Source: Candidatus Eremiobacteraceae bacterium
GTDB taxonomy: Bacteria > Vulcanimicrobiota > Vulcanimicrobiia > Eremiobacterales > Eremiobacteraceae
Reading direction: 5' to 3'
Length of the DNA stretch: 64,000 bases
Assembly (NCBI GenBank): GCA_035295225.1
Contig: DATGJI010000025.1
Location: 1 to 64,000 of the forward strand
Of this stretch, positions 44,497 through 56,583 are shown piece by piece. The number at the start of each line of letters is the position of its first letter. Positions within the stretch are counted from its first letter, which is position 1. The notes below the pieces were generated by a model that was given only the letters and a program-made list of their open reading frames with translations, was not told the origin of the DNA and did not search any database. Position numbers and translations under genes: made by a program.

Positions 44497-44562
44497 GCGG
44501 GAAGCGAATGAAAAAGTTCGACGACTCTGACATTTCATGACGGAAAGGGCCACAAACCGACC

Positions 44563-45117
44563 GTGGAAACGCGAACAGAAGCGGCGATGCGCGAGAAGCT
44601 CGTCGTTCTCGCGGCTCCTGCCGTTCAGCGCACGGTCGAGCGGCTCACGCATCAGATCCTAGAGCCCAACGGAGCGAGCGACCGGCTCGTGCTCGTCGGC
44701 ATCCGGCGCGGCGGGGAGAATCTCACGCGACGGATCGTGGCCGAGATCAAAAAGCGGACGGGCATCACCGTCGCAGCCGGTTTTCTCAATATCAACCTCT
44801 ATCGAGATGATGCCGCGCGCCCCGATCTCCCGGACAGCGACATACATGCCGACGTCAATGGCCGGGAGGTCGTCCTCGTCGACGACGTTCTCTTCACCGG
44901 GCGTACCGTGCGCGCTGCGCTCGACGCCCTGATCGACAGAGGGCGGCCCGATGCGATCCGGCTATGCGTCATGGCCGACCGCGGGATCCGCGACCTGCCG
45001 ATCCAAGCCGACTACATCGGCCGCTTCGTTCCCACGTCGCGCGCCGAGCGAATCGTCGTGCACCTGAGGCCCGAACCCGACGAATCCGACCGCATCGTCA
45101 TCTGCGAGCGCGCATGA
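44563..45117 (+). CDS. pyrR: PyrR bifunctional regulator/UPRTase
   Basis: A 184-residue phosphoribosyltransferase-fold protein with the PRPP motif VVLVDDVLFTGRTVRA and the PyrR segments LVGIRRGGENL and the ending RIVVHLRPEPDESD. PyrR binds pyr mRNA leaders in response to UMP and may form UMP from uracil. GTG 44563 or ATG 44587 could start it. The 96-nt leader shows no recognisable PyrR-binding hairpin or terminator/antiterminator, so regulation by attenuation is unproven here. It heads pyrR-pyrB-pyrC-carA-carB. Confidence 0.93.
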   Translation: METRTEAAMREKLVVLAAPAVQRTVERLTHQILEPNGASDRLVLVGIRRGGENLTRRIVAEIKKRTGITVAAGFLNINLYRDDAARPDLPDSDIHADVNGREVVLVDDVLFTGRTVRAALDALIDRGRPDAIRLCVMADRGIRDLPIQADYIGRFVPTSRAERIVVHLRPEPDESDRIVICERA

Positions 45118-46028
45118 CCCGTAGCCGACACCTCCTCGATCTCGACGGTGCCGACCGTTCGACGATCGAGCGGTTCGTCGCGCGCGCGGCGGAATTCAAA
45201 CGCGGCGTGCCAAGCGCTGCCCGTCTCCTTCACGGACGCATCGTGATCGGGATGTTCTTCGAAGCGAGCACGCGTACGGCGCTCTCTTTTGCGGCAGCCG
45301 CTTTTCGCCTCGGCGCGCACTGGCTCGATTTCAACACGGGAGCATCGTCGCTCGGCAAAGGCGAGTCGTTGGAAGATACCATGCGGACGGTGCGGGCGAT
45401 CGGCGCGGATGCGATCGTCGTCCGGCATAGCGAGAGCGGTTTTCCGCACTCACTCGCACCCCATTTCGGCGGCTCGATCATCAACGCGGGCGATGGCTGT
45501 CACGCGCACCCGACGCAGGGTTTGCTCGATGCCCTGACGCTGCAGCAAGAATTCGGAACGCTGGACGGACGGCGGCTGACGATAAGCGGTGACATCAAGC
45601 ACAGTCGAGTCGCACGGTCGTCAGGGCGCGCTGCTTCGCTGCTCGGGGCACAAGTGACGCTGTGCGGCCCGCCATCCTCATTGCCGCCGGACCGCCCGGC
45701 GTGGGGCTTCGCGGCGGCTGCGAGCGACCTCGACGCAGAGTTGCCGCATAGCGACGCGATCATGCTGCTGCGCGTGCAAAAAGAACGCATCGACGCTGCC
45801 GGTTCCGCACCATCATCGGATCTCTCCGGCGGCTTCGGCCTAGACGCCAAGCGCTATGCGCTGCTGCCGGCACACGCGATCATCATGCACCCCGGGCCCG
45901 TGAATCGCGGGGTCGAAATCGCTGCGTCGCTCGTGACCGATGCGCGAAGCCGCATCGAACGACAAGTGGAGAACGGCACGTTCATGCGGATGGCCGTGCT
46001 CGAAGCTTGCATCGGCGGCCAGTCGTGA
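45114..46028 (+). CDS. pyrB: Aspartate carbamoyltransferase catalytic chain
   Basis: A 304-residue ATCase making carbamoyl-aspartate. The carbamoyl-phosphate loop FFEASTRTALSF and the HPTQGLLDALTL segment are intact, as are SGDIKHSRVARS and the aspartate-loop HPGPVNRGVE. No pyrI is adjacent, so it is probably an unregulated trimer or associated with PyrC. ATG 45114 overlaps the pyrR stop by 4 nt. The longer in-frame extension to 44964 lies in pyrR and is not part of the protein. Confidence 0.95.
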   Translation: MTRSRHLLDLDGADRSTIERFVARAAEFKRGVPSAARLLHGRIVIGMFFEASTRTALSFAAAAFRLGAHWLDFNTGASSLGKGESLEDTMRTVRAIGADAIVVRHSESGFPHSLAPHFGGSIINAGDGCHAHPTQGLLDALTLQQEFGTLDGRRLTISGDIKHSRVARSSGRAASLLGAQVTLCGPPSSLPPDRPAWGFAAAASDLDAELPHSDAIMLLRVQKERIDAAGSAPSSDLSGGFGLDAKRYALLPAHAIIMHPGPVNRGVEIAASLVTDARSRIERQVENGTFMRMAVLEACIGGQS

Positions 46029-47302
46029 AGCGCTCTGCCAACCGCGATTTCGTGGGAGCACGCGTCGTGGATCCGACACTCGACCTTGATGCCGTGCGGA
46101 CGATCGTGGTGCGCAACGGGGTCATCGCCGCATTGCTCGACGACGCGCCGGCAGCAGCGGATCCCGAAGTCGAGCGGGTGGATTGTGCGGGTATGATCCT
46201 CTGCCCGGGCTTTATCGATCCCCACGTGCACTTGCGCGAGCCCGGCGATGCACACAAAGAGACGCTGGCGTCCGGCTTGTCGGCCGCGGCCGCCGGCGGA
46301 TTCACTGCGGTCGCGGCCATGCCGAACACGCGGCCCGCGATCGATGACGCTGCTGCAGTGCGGCGCGTCGCGCGCGACGCGGCGGCCGCCGGCCGAGTGC
46401 GGACATACGTCATCGGCGCGGTCACGCGCGGCCGCAACGGAACGTCGATCGCAGAACTGCGTTCGATGGCGGATGCGGGCGCCGTCGCTTTCTCGGACGA
46501 CGGTTCGAGCACGGCGTCGCTGAAAGCGCTGTACAATGCCGCCCTCTCGATCGCCGATCTGTCGCAGCCTTTTCTCTCCCACTGCGAAGACAGCTCGTTC
46601 AGCGACAGCCTCATGCACGAGGGCGCCATTTCGGATCTGCTCGGCGTGGCCGGATCGCCGTCGATCGCGGAGACGGCAATCGCCGCGCGCGACGCTCTCG
46701 TCGCGCGAGCCACGGGGAAAGCCTGGCACTTGTGCCACGTGAGCGCGGCGCAGACCATCGACGTCGTCCGCTGGGCGCGCGACCAAGGCGCGCGTCTCAC
46801 TGCGGAAGTGACGCCGCATCATCTGCTCTGCACCGACGATTCGCTGCTCGGCTACGACGCACGTATGCGCGTCAACCCGCCGCTGCGCACGGCAGCCGAC
46901 ACGGCAGCGCTGCGCCGCGCCGTCGCCGACGGCATCATCACGATCTTCGCGTCGGACCATGCACCGCACGCGGCCGCAGAGAAGGAGCCGCCGCTCAGCC
47001 ATGCCTGCGCCGGCTTCAGCGGGCTCGAAACGGCCGTCGGCGCAACGTTTCACGCATTGCCCGACGTCGCGCTCGCGACCATGGTAGCGAATTTTTCGAC
47101 CAACGTCGCGGCGTTGCTCGGCGTGCCCGGGGGCACGCTCAAGGTGGGCGCTCCGGCTGACATCACCGGTCTCTATCTTGACAGGCCGTGGACGGTCGAA
47201 CCGGAGCGCTTCAAGTCGCTCGGTCGGATCACGCCGTTCGCGGGGAAGAGATTCACCGTTCGGCCCGCGCTCGCAGTGGTCGGCGGGGAGATCGTAGCGT
47301 GA
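46025..47302 (+). CDS. pyrC: Dihydroorotase
   Basis: A 425-residue class I dihydroorotase. Metal and substrate motifs are present: DPHVHLREPG, MPNTRPAIDD, the GAVAFSDDGS segment, HLCHVSAAQT and the FASDHAPHAAAEK end. An active enzyme is predicted. GTG 46025 overlaps the pyrB stop by 4 nt and is preferred to TTG 46007. It converts carbamoyl-aspartate to dihydroorotate. In some bacteria class I enzymes form a complex with PyrB, and the coupled genes fit that. Confidence 0.94.
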   Translation: MKRSANRDFVGARVVDPTLDLDAVRTIVVRNGVIAALLDDAPAAADPEVERVDCAGMILCPGFIDPHVHLREPGDAHKETLASGLSAAAAGGFTAVAAMPNTRPAIDDAAAVRRVARDAAAAGRVRTYVIGAVTRGRNGTSIAELRSMADAGAVAFSDDGSSTASLKALYNAALSIADLSQPFLSHCEDSSFSDSLMHEGAISDLLGVAGSPSIAETAIAARDALVARATGKAWHLCHVSAAQTIDVVRWARDQGARLTAEVTPHHLLCTDDSLLGYDARMRVNPPLRTAADTAALRRAVADGIITIFASDHAPHAAAEKEPPLSHACAGFSGLETAVGATFHALPDVALATMVANFSTNVAALLGVPGGTLKVGAPADITGLYLDRPWTVEPERFKSLGRITPFAGKRFTVRPALAVVGGEIVA

Positions 47303-48387
47303 GCCGGCCGGCGATGCTGATTTTGGAAGACGGCGCGCGCTTCGACGGCACCGGTATCGGTCCCGACGGCTTGGCTGAGGGCGAAGCGGTGTTTTTCACC
47401 GGCATGACCGGCTACGAAGAAGCACTCACCGATCCGTCGTACAACGGCCAGCTGCTCGTGTTCTGCTATCCGCTCATCGGCAACTACGGCATCGATCCGT
47501 CCGTGCGCCAGCATCATCGCATCGTGGCGTCAGGTGCGATCTGCAAGCGCATCACGCGACATCCCAGTCACTGGCGCAGTTCCAGCTCGCTGCCGGACTG
47601 GCTTGAAGAATCAAATGTGCGCGCGATCGAAGGCATCGATACGCGCGCGCTCGTGACGCGGCTTCGAGAAGAAGGCACGATGCGCGCGATACTCGCCGTC
47701 GGGGAACACGCGATCGCGGCGGCGCCGGCGGCGCTCGACCGCTACCGCGCCAAAGCGCTTGGCACGCCCGAACTCGTGCGCGCGGTGTCGCCCCCGCAGA
47801 CCGCGGGGCGCGGTGCGGGTCCGTTGCGGGTCGCGCTCTTGAACTGCGGATCCAAAGAGAACATCGCGGCCCTCACGGCAGCCGAAGGCGTCGAGGTGTT
47901 CGACATGCCGTTCACCGCGTCACTCGCGGACGTGCTCGCGCTTCGGCCCGACGGATTGCTCGTCAGCAACGGGCCGGGCGATCCAACCGAATTGACCGGC
48001 GTCGTCACAACGCTGCGCGCGGCGATCGAGCGTCGTGATCTGCCGACGTTCGGCATCTGCCTCGGTCATCAGCTCATCGCCCTTGCGCTCGGTGCGCGCA
48101 CCTACAAGATGAAGTACGGTCACCGCGGCGCCAATCAGCCGGTGCAAGACGTGCGCAGCGGTGAGGTCATGATCACTGCGCAGAACCACGGCTATGCGGT
48201 TGACGCAAGCACGCTGCCGCCCGACGTCGAAGAGACGATGGTCAATCTCAACGACGGATCGAACGAAGGCCTCCGGCACCGCACGCTTCCCGTGGAATCG
48301 GTGCAGTTCCATCCCGAAGCATCGCCTGGACCGCTCGACGCGCGAGCCTTTTTCCGGCGATTCGTCGACGTCATGCGCCGTGGCTGA
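47299..48387 (+). CDS. carA: Carbamoyl-phosphate synthase small chain
   Basis: A 362-residue glutaminase subunit. The N-terminal CPSase domain (FTGMTGYEEALTDPSYNGQ) is followed by a class I glutamine amidotransferase domain with the nucleophile in FGICLGHQ and the His-Glu pair in VQFHPEASPG. It supplies ammonia to CarB. GTG 47299 overlaps the pyrC stop by 4 nt. The long in-frame extension from 47188 lies within pyrC. The usual D-F-G-V-K-R-N-I-like strand is N-C-G-S-K-E-N-I here, a small change unlikely to matter. Confidence 0.95.
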   Translation: MSRPAMLILEDGARFDGTGIGPDGLAEGEAVFFTGMTGYEEALTDPSYNGQLLVFCYPLIGNYGIDPSVRQHHRIVASGAICKRITRHPSHWRSSSSLPDWLEESNVRAIEGIDTRALVTRLREEGTMRAILAVGEHAIAAAPAALDRYRAKALGTPELVRAVSPPQTAGRGAGPLRVALLNCGSKENIAALTAAEGVEVFDMPFTASLADVLALRPDGLLVSNGPGDPTELTGVVTTLRAAIERRDLPTFGICLGHQLIALALGARTYKMKYGHRGANQPVQDVRSGEVMITAQNHGYAVDASTLPPDVEETMVNLNDGSNEGLRHRTLPVESVQFHPEASPGPLDARAFFRRFVDVMRRG

Positions 48388-48391
48388 CACG

Positions 48392-51610
<3,219 letters not shown>

Positions 51611-51646
51611 AACGCCATAGCCGCGAGACGGGGCTGACGACCTACA

Positions 51647-54520
51647 GTGACCGCTAAAACGACTTCTGCGATAGGGCGACGCATGCGCGCATATGTGTAC
51701 GCCTGCGTCACGACGGCGATCGTTCTGCTCTTTGCGCTAGCCGAGTGGCTTTCAGAGCGGTTCGTCTCAGAGCACTCGAGGGCTGCGAGCCTCGCGCTTG
51801 AGATCGCTATCGTCGTCGCGGCCACGCTCCTCTTCCGCCCCCTGCATCAGCGCGTAGAGGCCGCGGTCGAAGCCGCATTCTATCGAAAGAAGCGGCTCGC
51901 GCTCGACGCCGTCTCAAAATTTCGGCGTGAGCTGACTTCGTTCAGCGACACCCAGCAGCTGCTGCGACGAGTCGTCGAAGCCATCGACCATTATTTGGAG
52001 GCGGACGCGTGCGCGGTGTATGTTCGGCGAGATGTCTTCCGCGCGGAGGCGTCGTCGTTCGAGAGACCGGCCGACGATGTCGCATTCGATGACCCGCTCG
52101 CGGTCCGAATGCGCTCCACCGGTGCACCAGCTCGGCCTGCATTGCTGAAATCGGCGGCCCGAGGCAGCCTCGCCTTCCCGATGACCGCGGCCGGCGATGC
52201 GGTCGGCTTTCTGCTTGTGGATTTCAAGCAGCATGACGACGACCCTGAGGCGATCCAGATGCTGAGCGGGCTTGCGCAAGACCTCGGCGTTGCGCTCACC
52301 GCACTCGATCCTTCGCTTCGCGCTCGCAAGCCGACCGTCCCCAATAACATTCCGGCCGATCTTGCCCCGCTGATAGGCCGCGCGCGCGAAGCGGCCGAGA
52401 TCAAGGCCGCGGTGGCGCATGCAGGATTGGTGACGCTGACCGGCGCCGGGGGTGTGGGAAAAACGCATATCGCACTCCACTGCGCGGCGACGTCGATCGC
52501 GGAGCACGAGTACGGCGCCTGGTTTGTCACCCTTGCGCCGATCACTGACGGCAGCCTGGTCGCAGCCACGATCCTCGCTGCGCTGAGCGGAGCGGGCGCT
52601 GAAGGCGGCGGCGATCTCGCACAGTTGATCGGATTCCTGCGATCGCGCGACGCGCTCATCGTAGTGGACAACTGCGAACACGTCCTGGCTGCCGCGGCGG
52701 CGGTGATTGCTCAAATATGCGCTCACTGCCCGCACATCTCGATCGTGGCGACGAGCAGGGAGCTCTTGCATCTTCCGGGCGAGCAGGTCTACCGTCTTCC
52801 ACCGCTTCGCGTCGATGCGGCGGCAGAGCTTTTCGCACGCCGCGCAAGCGCGGTCGCGGATGGTTTCGACGCCGAGACGGACGCGGCTATCGTGCGCGGC
52901 ATCTGCGAACGATTGGATTGTGTTCCGTTGGCGATCGAACTGGCTGCCGCGCGCGTGCGAGCATTGAGCGTCCATGAGATCGCAGCGCGCCTGAACGAGC
53001 GCTTCAAACTGGTCGCGGACGCGCGGAGAACGGAATCGCCGCGGCGTCAAACGCTCGAGGGCACGATCCAATGGAGCTACGATCTGCTCGCGCCGGACGA
53101 GAAGGCGCTCTTGCGGTGCCTCGGTGTGTTTCGCGGTACGTTTTCGCTCGAAGCGGCTTCCACCGTCTACGGGCGTGACGGAGCAGCGAACGAGTATCGC
53201 GTGCTCGATCTGTTGACGTCGCTGGCGGACAAGTCACTGTTGACGGTGAGGTTGGCGCTTTCGACGCGCTACGGTCTGTTGGAGATGATCCGGGAATTCG
53301 CGGAGAACAGAGCAGCCGACGCGTCCGAAACGGCCGCGGCGGCGGCGCGCCACGCGATGTATTTCGCCGCAGTCGCTGCCGACGCGTATCGCGCGTTCGA
53401 CACGCGGCCGCCCCCCGGTTGGCTCGAGAGTCTCACGCCCGACATCGATAATTTCCGAGCCGCGCTCGCGTGGACGCTCGACGGCCCAGGCGACCGGCAC
53501 CTCGGGTCGCAGCTGGCCGCCGATTGCGGAGCGATATTCCTGCGCCTCGGACTATTAGGTGAGGGTTTGCACTGGTGTGAGCGCGCGCTCGATGTCACGG
53601 ACATATCCCAAGCAACCGCCGGCCGGGTCGAATACATCGCATCGATGATGCACAACAATTCCCTCGCGCATGGGCGCGCGCTCGAAGCCGCGCAGCGTGC
53701 GGTGTCGCGTTACCGCGAATCGAGCGATGAGCGCGGCCTCATCCGGGCACTGTCGCAGACGGCCTATCAATTTGCAAGAGCTGCGCGATTCGACGAGGCG
53801 GCCGAACCGGCGGCCGAAGCCGTTCGACGTGCGCGCGAAGGCGGCGACGCGCATCTCCTCGTGGCGGTTCTCCGACGCTGCGCGGCGTCGCTGCCGCCCG
53901 AACAGATAGCCCGAGCTCGGCCGCTTTTCGACGAGGCGCTGAGCAACGCTCGGGAGACCAAACGCCCAGACGAGATCTGCCACGTTCTCCAATGGTGGGC
54001 GTCAAGTGAAGGGGCGGCGGGCTGTTACGACCGGGCCATGGAGCTGCTGAACGAGGCTTTGCCGTACGCCGACACGGACGTCCAAAAGTACATCGAAAGC
54101 GATCTCGCCTGTTGCGCGCTCGCGGCAGATGCGATAGAAATCGCCGAGCCGCATGCGCGGCGGGCATTGACGTTGGCTCTCGAATCGCAACACGCGGTCC
54201 TCATCGCACTCAGCATCGCACATTGCGCGCCGGGGCTTGCTGACAGACGCGAGGGCGCCGTGCTGTGGGGTTACGCGAACGCCCGTCTTGGCGAGCTGCA
54301 GTTCGAGCGCGACCGAGTGGAGACGATCGCGCTCCGAAATGCATCGCGAACAATCGAAGCCACGCTCGGAGCTTCCGTCATGGCCCTTTTGATTGAAGAA
54401 GGCTCGAAGTTGAGCCAGACGGATGCTCTGGCGCTCCTGCCCGCGCTTTCAGCAGTGAGGGTTGTTGAACGGTCTCATCAGATCCCCGGTGACGTCGGTG
54501 TCATGACACTGCTGGGTTAG
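51647..54520 (+). CDS. Membrane-GAF-STAND-TPR chimeric signalling protein
   Basis: 957 residues with an unusual order. Two membrane helices (about 15-35 and 44-62) lead into a linker typical of sensor histidine kinases (LFRPLHQRVEAAVEAAFYRKK). A GAF-like domain (about 95-225) follows. Instead of a kinase there is an AfsR/NB-ARC-type STAND ATPase with Walker A GAGGVGKT (266-273) and Walker B ALIVVDNCEH (about 334-343), SRELLHLPGE and the GLEMIREFAENR-like winged-helix segment, then TPR repeats (about 560-930). No DNA-binding or kinase output domain is present. GTG 51647 lies 36 nt after carB. Its 3' end overlaps the convergent lipoprotein gene by 72 nt. Its function is unknown. Confidence 0.88.
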   Translation: MTAKTTSAIGRRMRAYVYACVTTAIVLLFALAEWLSERFVSEHSRAASLALEIAIVVAATLLFRPLHQRVEAAVEAAFYRKKRLALDAVSKFRRELTSFSDTQQLLRRVVEAIDHYLEADACAVYVRRDVFRAEASSFERPADDVAFDDPLAVRMRSTGAPARPALLKSAARGSLAFPMTAAGDAVGFLLVDFKQHDDDPEAIQMLSGLAQDLGVALTALDPSLRARKPTVPNNIPADLAPLIGRAREAAEIKAAVAHAGLVTLTGAGGVGKTHIALHCAATSIAEHEYGAWFVTLAPITDGSLVAATILAALSGAGAEGGGDLAQLIGFLRSRDALIVVDNCEHVLAAAAAVIAQICAHCPHISIVATSRELLHLPGEQVYRLPPLRVDAAAELFARRASAVADGFDAETDAAIVRGICERLDCVPLAIELAAARVRALSVHEIAARLNERFKLVADARRTESPRRQTLEGTIQWSYDLLAPDEKALLRCLGVFRGTFSLEAASTVYGRDGAANEYRVLDLLTSLADKSLLTVRLALSTRYGLLEMIREFAENRAADASETAAAAARHAMYFAAVAADAYRAFDTRPPPGWLESLTPDIDNFRAALAWTLDGPGDRHLGSQLAADCGAIFLRLGLLGEGLHWCERALDVTDISQATAGRVEYIASMMHNNSLAHGRALEAAQRAVSRYRESSDERGLIRALSQTAYQFARAARFDEAAEPAAEAVRRAREGGDAHLLVAVLRRCAASLPPEQIARARPLFDEALSNARETKRPDEICHVLQWWASSEGAAGCYDRAMELLNEALPYADTDVQKYIESDLACCALAADAIEIAEPHARRALTLALESQHAVLIALSIAHCAPGLADRREGAVLWGYANARLGELQFERDRVETIALRNASRTIEATLGASVMALLIEEGSKLSQTDALALLPALSAVRVVERSHQIPGDVGVMTLLG

Positions 54521-54997
54521 TTTGAACGTCCCCGAGTCGCCGGCACATCCCGTGACCGCGACATAAGAACCGCTGAGGACGTTGGACGTCGGGTCGTACA
54601 TCCCGGAGGTTCTAAAGGTGCACACCTGACCTGTGTTCGCCGGCGGAAAATCGATCACCATGGCGCCGCTCGTGGAATTCTGCGGCGTGATCGTCATGGA
54701 CATATCGGCGATGATTGTCTGACCGGATTCCTTATCTCTGACCGCGCCGCCCGCATTCGTACCATGCTGCGCGAGCGTCGCCTTTGCGGACCCACTCCCG
54801 CCCTGCGCGTCGTGCATCGTTCCAATGTAATCGCCCGAGATGTTAGAGACTTGTTGCGACCATGCCGACGCCGCCTTGCGTGAATCCGCGCCGGCCGCTC
54901 CCGTCTGAAGCGGGGCGACCGATGCGTTGCAAGCGGTGAGCAGCAGACATCCCACCGTCGCGGCCGCGGCTGTCCTCATACGAACTCTACACGTCAT
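54449..54997 (-). CDS. Hypothetical lipoprotein
   Basis: A 182-residue lipoprotein with signal GCLLLTAC (lipobox Cys near residue 22). The mature part is Gly/Ser/Thr-rich and beta-like (SGDYIGTMHDAQGGSGSAKATL, then VCTFRTSGMYDPTSNVLSGSYVAVTGC) with several cysteines that could form disulfides. ATG 54997 has GGGAGA upstream and is preferred over 55012. Similar small lipoproteins test as ligand-free beta-barrels in other families, but I recognise no specific one. The last 72 nt overlap the STAND gene on the other strand. Confidence 0.7.
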   Translation of the reverse strand: MTCRVRMRTAAAATVGCLLLTACNASVAPLQTGAAGADSRKAASAWSQQVSNISGDYIGTMHDAQGGSGSAKATLAQHGTNAGGAVRDKESGQTIIADMSMTITPQNSTSGAMVIDFPPANTGQVCTFRTSGMYDPTSNVLSGSYVAVTGCAGDSGTFKLTQQCHDTDVTGDLMRPFNNPHC

Positions 54998-55069
54998 ACT
55001 TGATTCTCCCATCGCGCTGTGAAGCGAGTGCAGTCATACGCCGAGGAGGGCTGCCGCACATTCATCGCG

Positions 55070-56458
55070 CTATCGCGGATACAAGGGAAGCGAGCCCTGC
55101 AGAATTGCGCGCGCGATCGGCGCCGCAACGGCGCCGCCGTACCCCGCGTCCTCGATGATCACCGCCACGACCAGCCGCGGGGCTGAAGCGGGAGCAAAGC
55201 AGACAAACCAAGCGTCGGGCGGCGCACCATTGTGGGTCCCGGTGCCCGTCTTGCCGGCGACGGTGACGCCGGGAATGGCCGCAGCTGTGCCCGTGCCGTA
55301 CGTGACGACTGCGATCATCATATCGCGGACGGATATCGCGGTATCCGCCGTCACCGCGCGGCCCCACTGCGCGGGAGGTACCCGCAGCGTCGGGCGGCCG
55401 GGCATGCGGATCTCTTTGACCAGGTTCGGCCGCATCATCGAACCGCGGTTGGCGATCGCCGCAGCCACAAGCGCCATCCGCAAGGGCGTGACGGTCAGGC
55501 CGCCCTGTCCAAAGGCCATCTGGGCGAGCTCCGAGTCGGAAATCGAGGCTTCAGGCGGAACGACATCTCGAGTCATCGGGACCGCCATCCCGGTCACGTC
55601 ACCCACGTGAAAGCGCTGTAGGTAATAGTAGAAATTATCCGCGCCAAGCTTCACGCCGATCTGTGCGAAATCGACGTTGCTCGACAATGCGAACGCGCCG
55701 GTGACGTTTTGCGTGCCCGTGACTTCGTTCTGGTCGTTGTGCACGCGATAAGGGCCGATCTGGAAATAGCCGGGGTCGGAGAACGAATCGCTCGCGTCCA
55801 CCGCGCCGTGATCGAGCGCGGCGCTCACCGTGACGATTTTGAACGTCGAACCCGGCGGATACAGTCCGTCGAGGGCGCGGTTGAGCAACGGAGCGTCCGA
55901 TCGAGAGCGCAAACTGGCGAAGGCCTTGTCGATCTCATTCGGATCGAAGGTCGGCCGGTCGACCATCGCGAGGATGGCCCCGGTTCGAGGATCGAGGACG
56001 ATCGCCGCGCCGCGGACGCCCTGCGGCATCGCCTCATCCGCCACCGCCGAGATGTCGCGCCGCAGCGTTAAGACGACGCTGCCGGCGGGCGATACGGCGA
56101 CATCGGTGCGCCCAAACGAGCCGAGAACGTTTCGCGGTTCCTGCCCGGTCGGCGCGATCACGGGATCGAACGCCGCCTCGAGACCAGCTTCACCGTAAAC
56201 GAGCGACGAGTAGCCGACGATTTGGGCGAGCGCGCTGCCGGCCGGGTAGACGCGCTTGCCGCCGCGCGACAGCGCTAGCGGCTGCCCGGTCGCATCGAGC
56301 AGCTCACCGCGCTGGGCGATATCGCGCGCGTGCCGCGGGTCGCCGGGATGCGTGGAAATGCTATCGCGCTCCGCGACCTGTACACGCGCCTCCTGCGCGG
56401 CGAGCAGTGCGAAGAGGAGCGCGAAGACCGCGGCAACGTTCAACAATCTGCGGCGCAC
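55070..56458 (-). CDS. Class B penicillin-binding protein
   Basis: A 462-residue membrane-anchored transpeptidase. The N-terminal helix (about 6-22) is followed by a short non-catalytic region (SISTHPGDPRHARDIAQRGELLDATG) and the transpeptidase domain with S204-T-F-K207, S259-S-N261 and K403-T-G-T-G. The dimerisation-type domain is short, as in the PbpA/FtsW-linked enzymes of actinobacteria. It cross-links peptidoglycan and is a beta-lactam target. The GTG start at 56458 faces a PASTA kinase gene across 125 nt. The kinase may phosphorylate or be controlled with it, a common functional link. Confidence 0.92.
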   Translation of the reverse strand: MRRRLLNVAAVFALLFALLAAQEARVQVAERDSISTHPGDPRHARDIAQRGELLDATGQPLALSRGGKRVYPAGSALAQIVGYSSLVYGEAGLEAAFDPVIAPTGQEPRNVLGSFGRTDVAVSPAGSVVLTLRRDISAVADEAMPQGVRGAAIVLDPRTGAILAMVDRPTFDPNEIDKAFASLRSRSDAPLLNRALDGLYPPGSTFKIVTVSAALDHGAVDASDSFSDPGYFQIGPYRVHNDQNEVTGTQNVTGAFALSSNVDFAQIGVKLGADNFYYYLQRFHVGDVTGMAVPMTRDVVPPEASISDSELAQMAFGQGGLTVTPLRMALVAAAIANRGSMMRPNLVKEIRMPGRPTLRVPPAQWGRAVTADTAISVRDMMIAVVTYGTGTAAAIPGVTVAGKTGTGTHNGAPPDAWFVCFAPASAPRLVVAVIIEDAGYGGAVAAPIARAILQGSLPLYPR

Positions 56459-56503
56459 TCCGGACGAAGTTGAAGCCGGTCGTCATCGCTTCCTGTAATC
56501 GAT

Positions 56504-56524
56504 GGCGGACCATAAAGGTCCGCC
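56504..56524 (+). repeat. CCATAAAGG hairpin repeat, copy 2 (perfect)
   Basis: A perfect 8-bp stem GGCGGACC / GGTCCGCC with an ATAAA loop lies in the 125-nt gap between the divergent PBP and PASTA kinase genes. It could be a leader structure of either mRNA or a DNA operator. The core is shared with 22382-22403. Confidence 0.45.
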
Positions 56525-56583
56525 CAACAAAAGGGCTCGGCCCAGGCAGCCGCGCGCGCCCCGTCGAACGGGCGATTCCGGGC

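Noticed and set aside
45854-47053. 399-aa minus-strand ORF opposite pyrB/pyrC
   Set aside because: Antisense shadow with no recognisable motif. The plus strand encodes PyrC.
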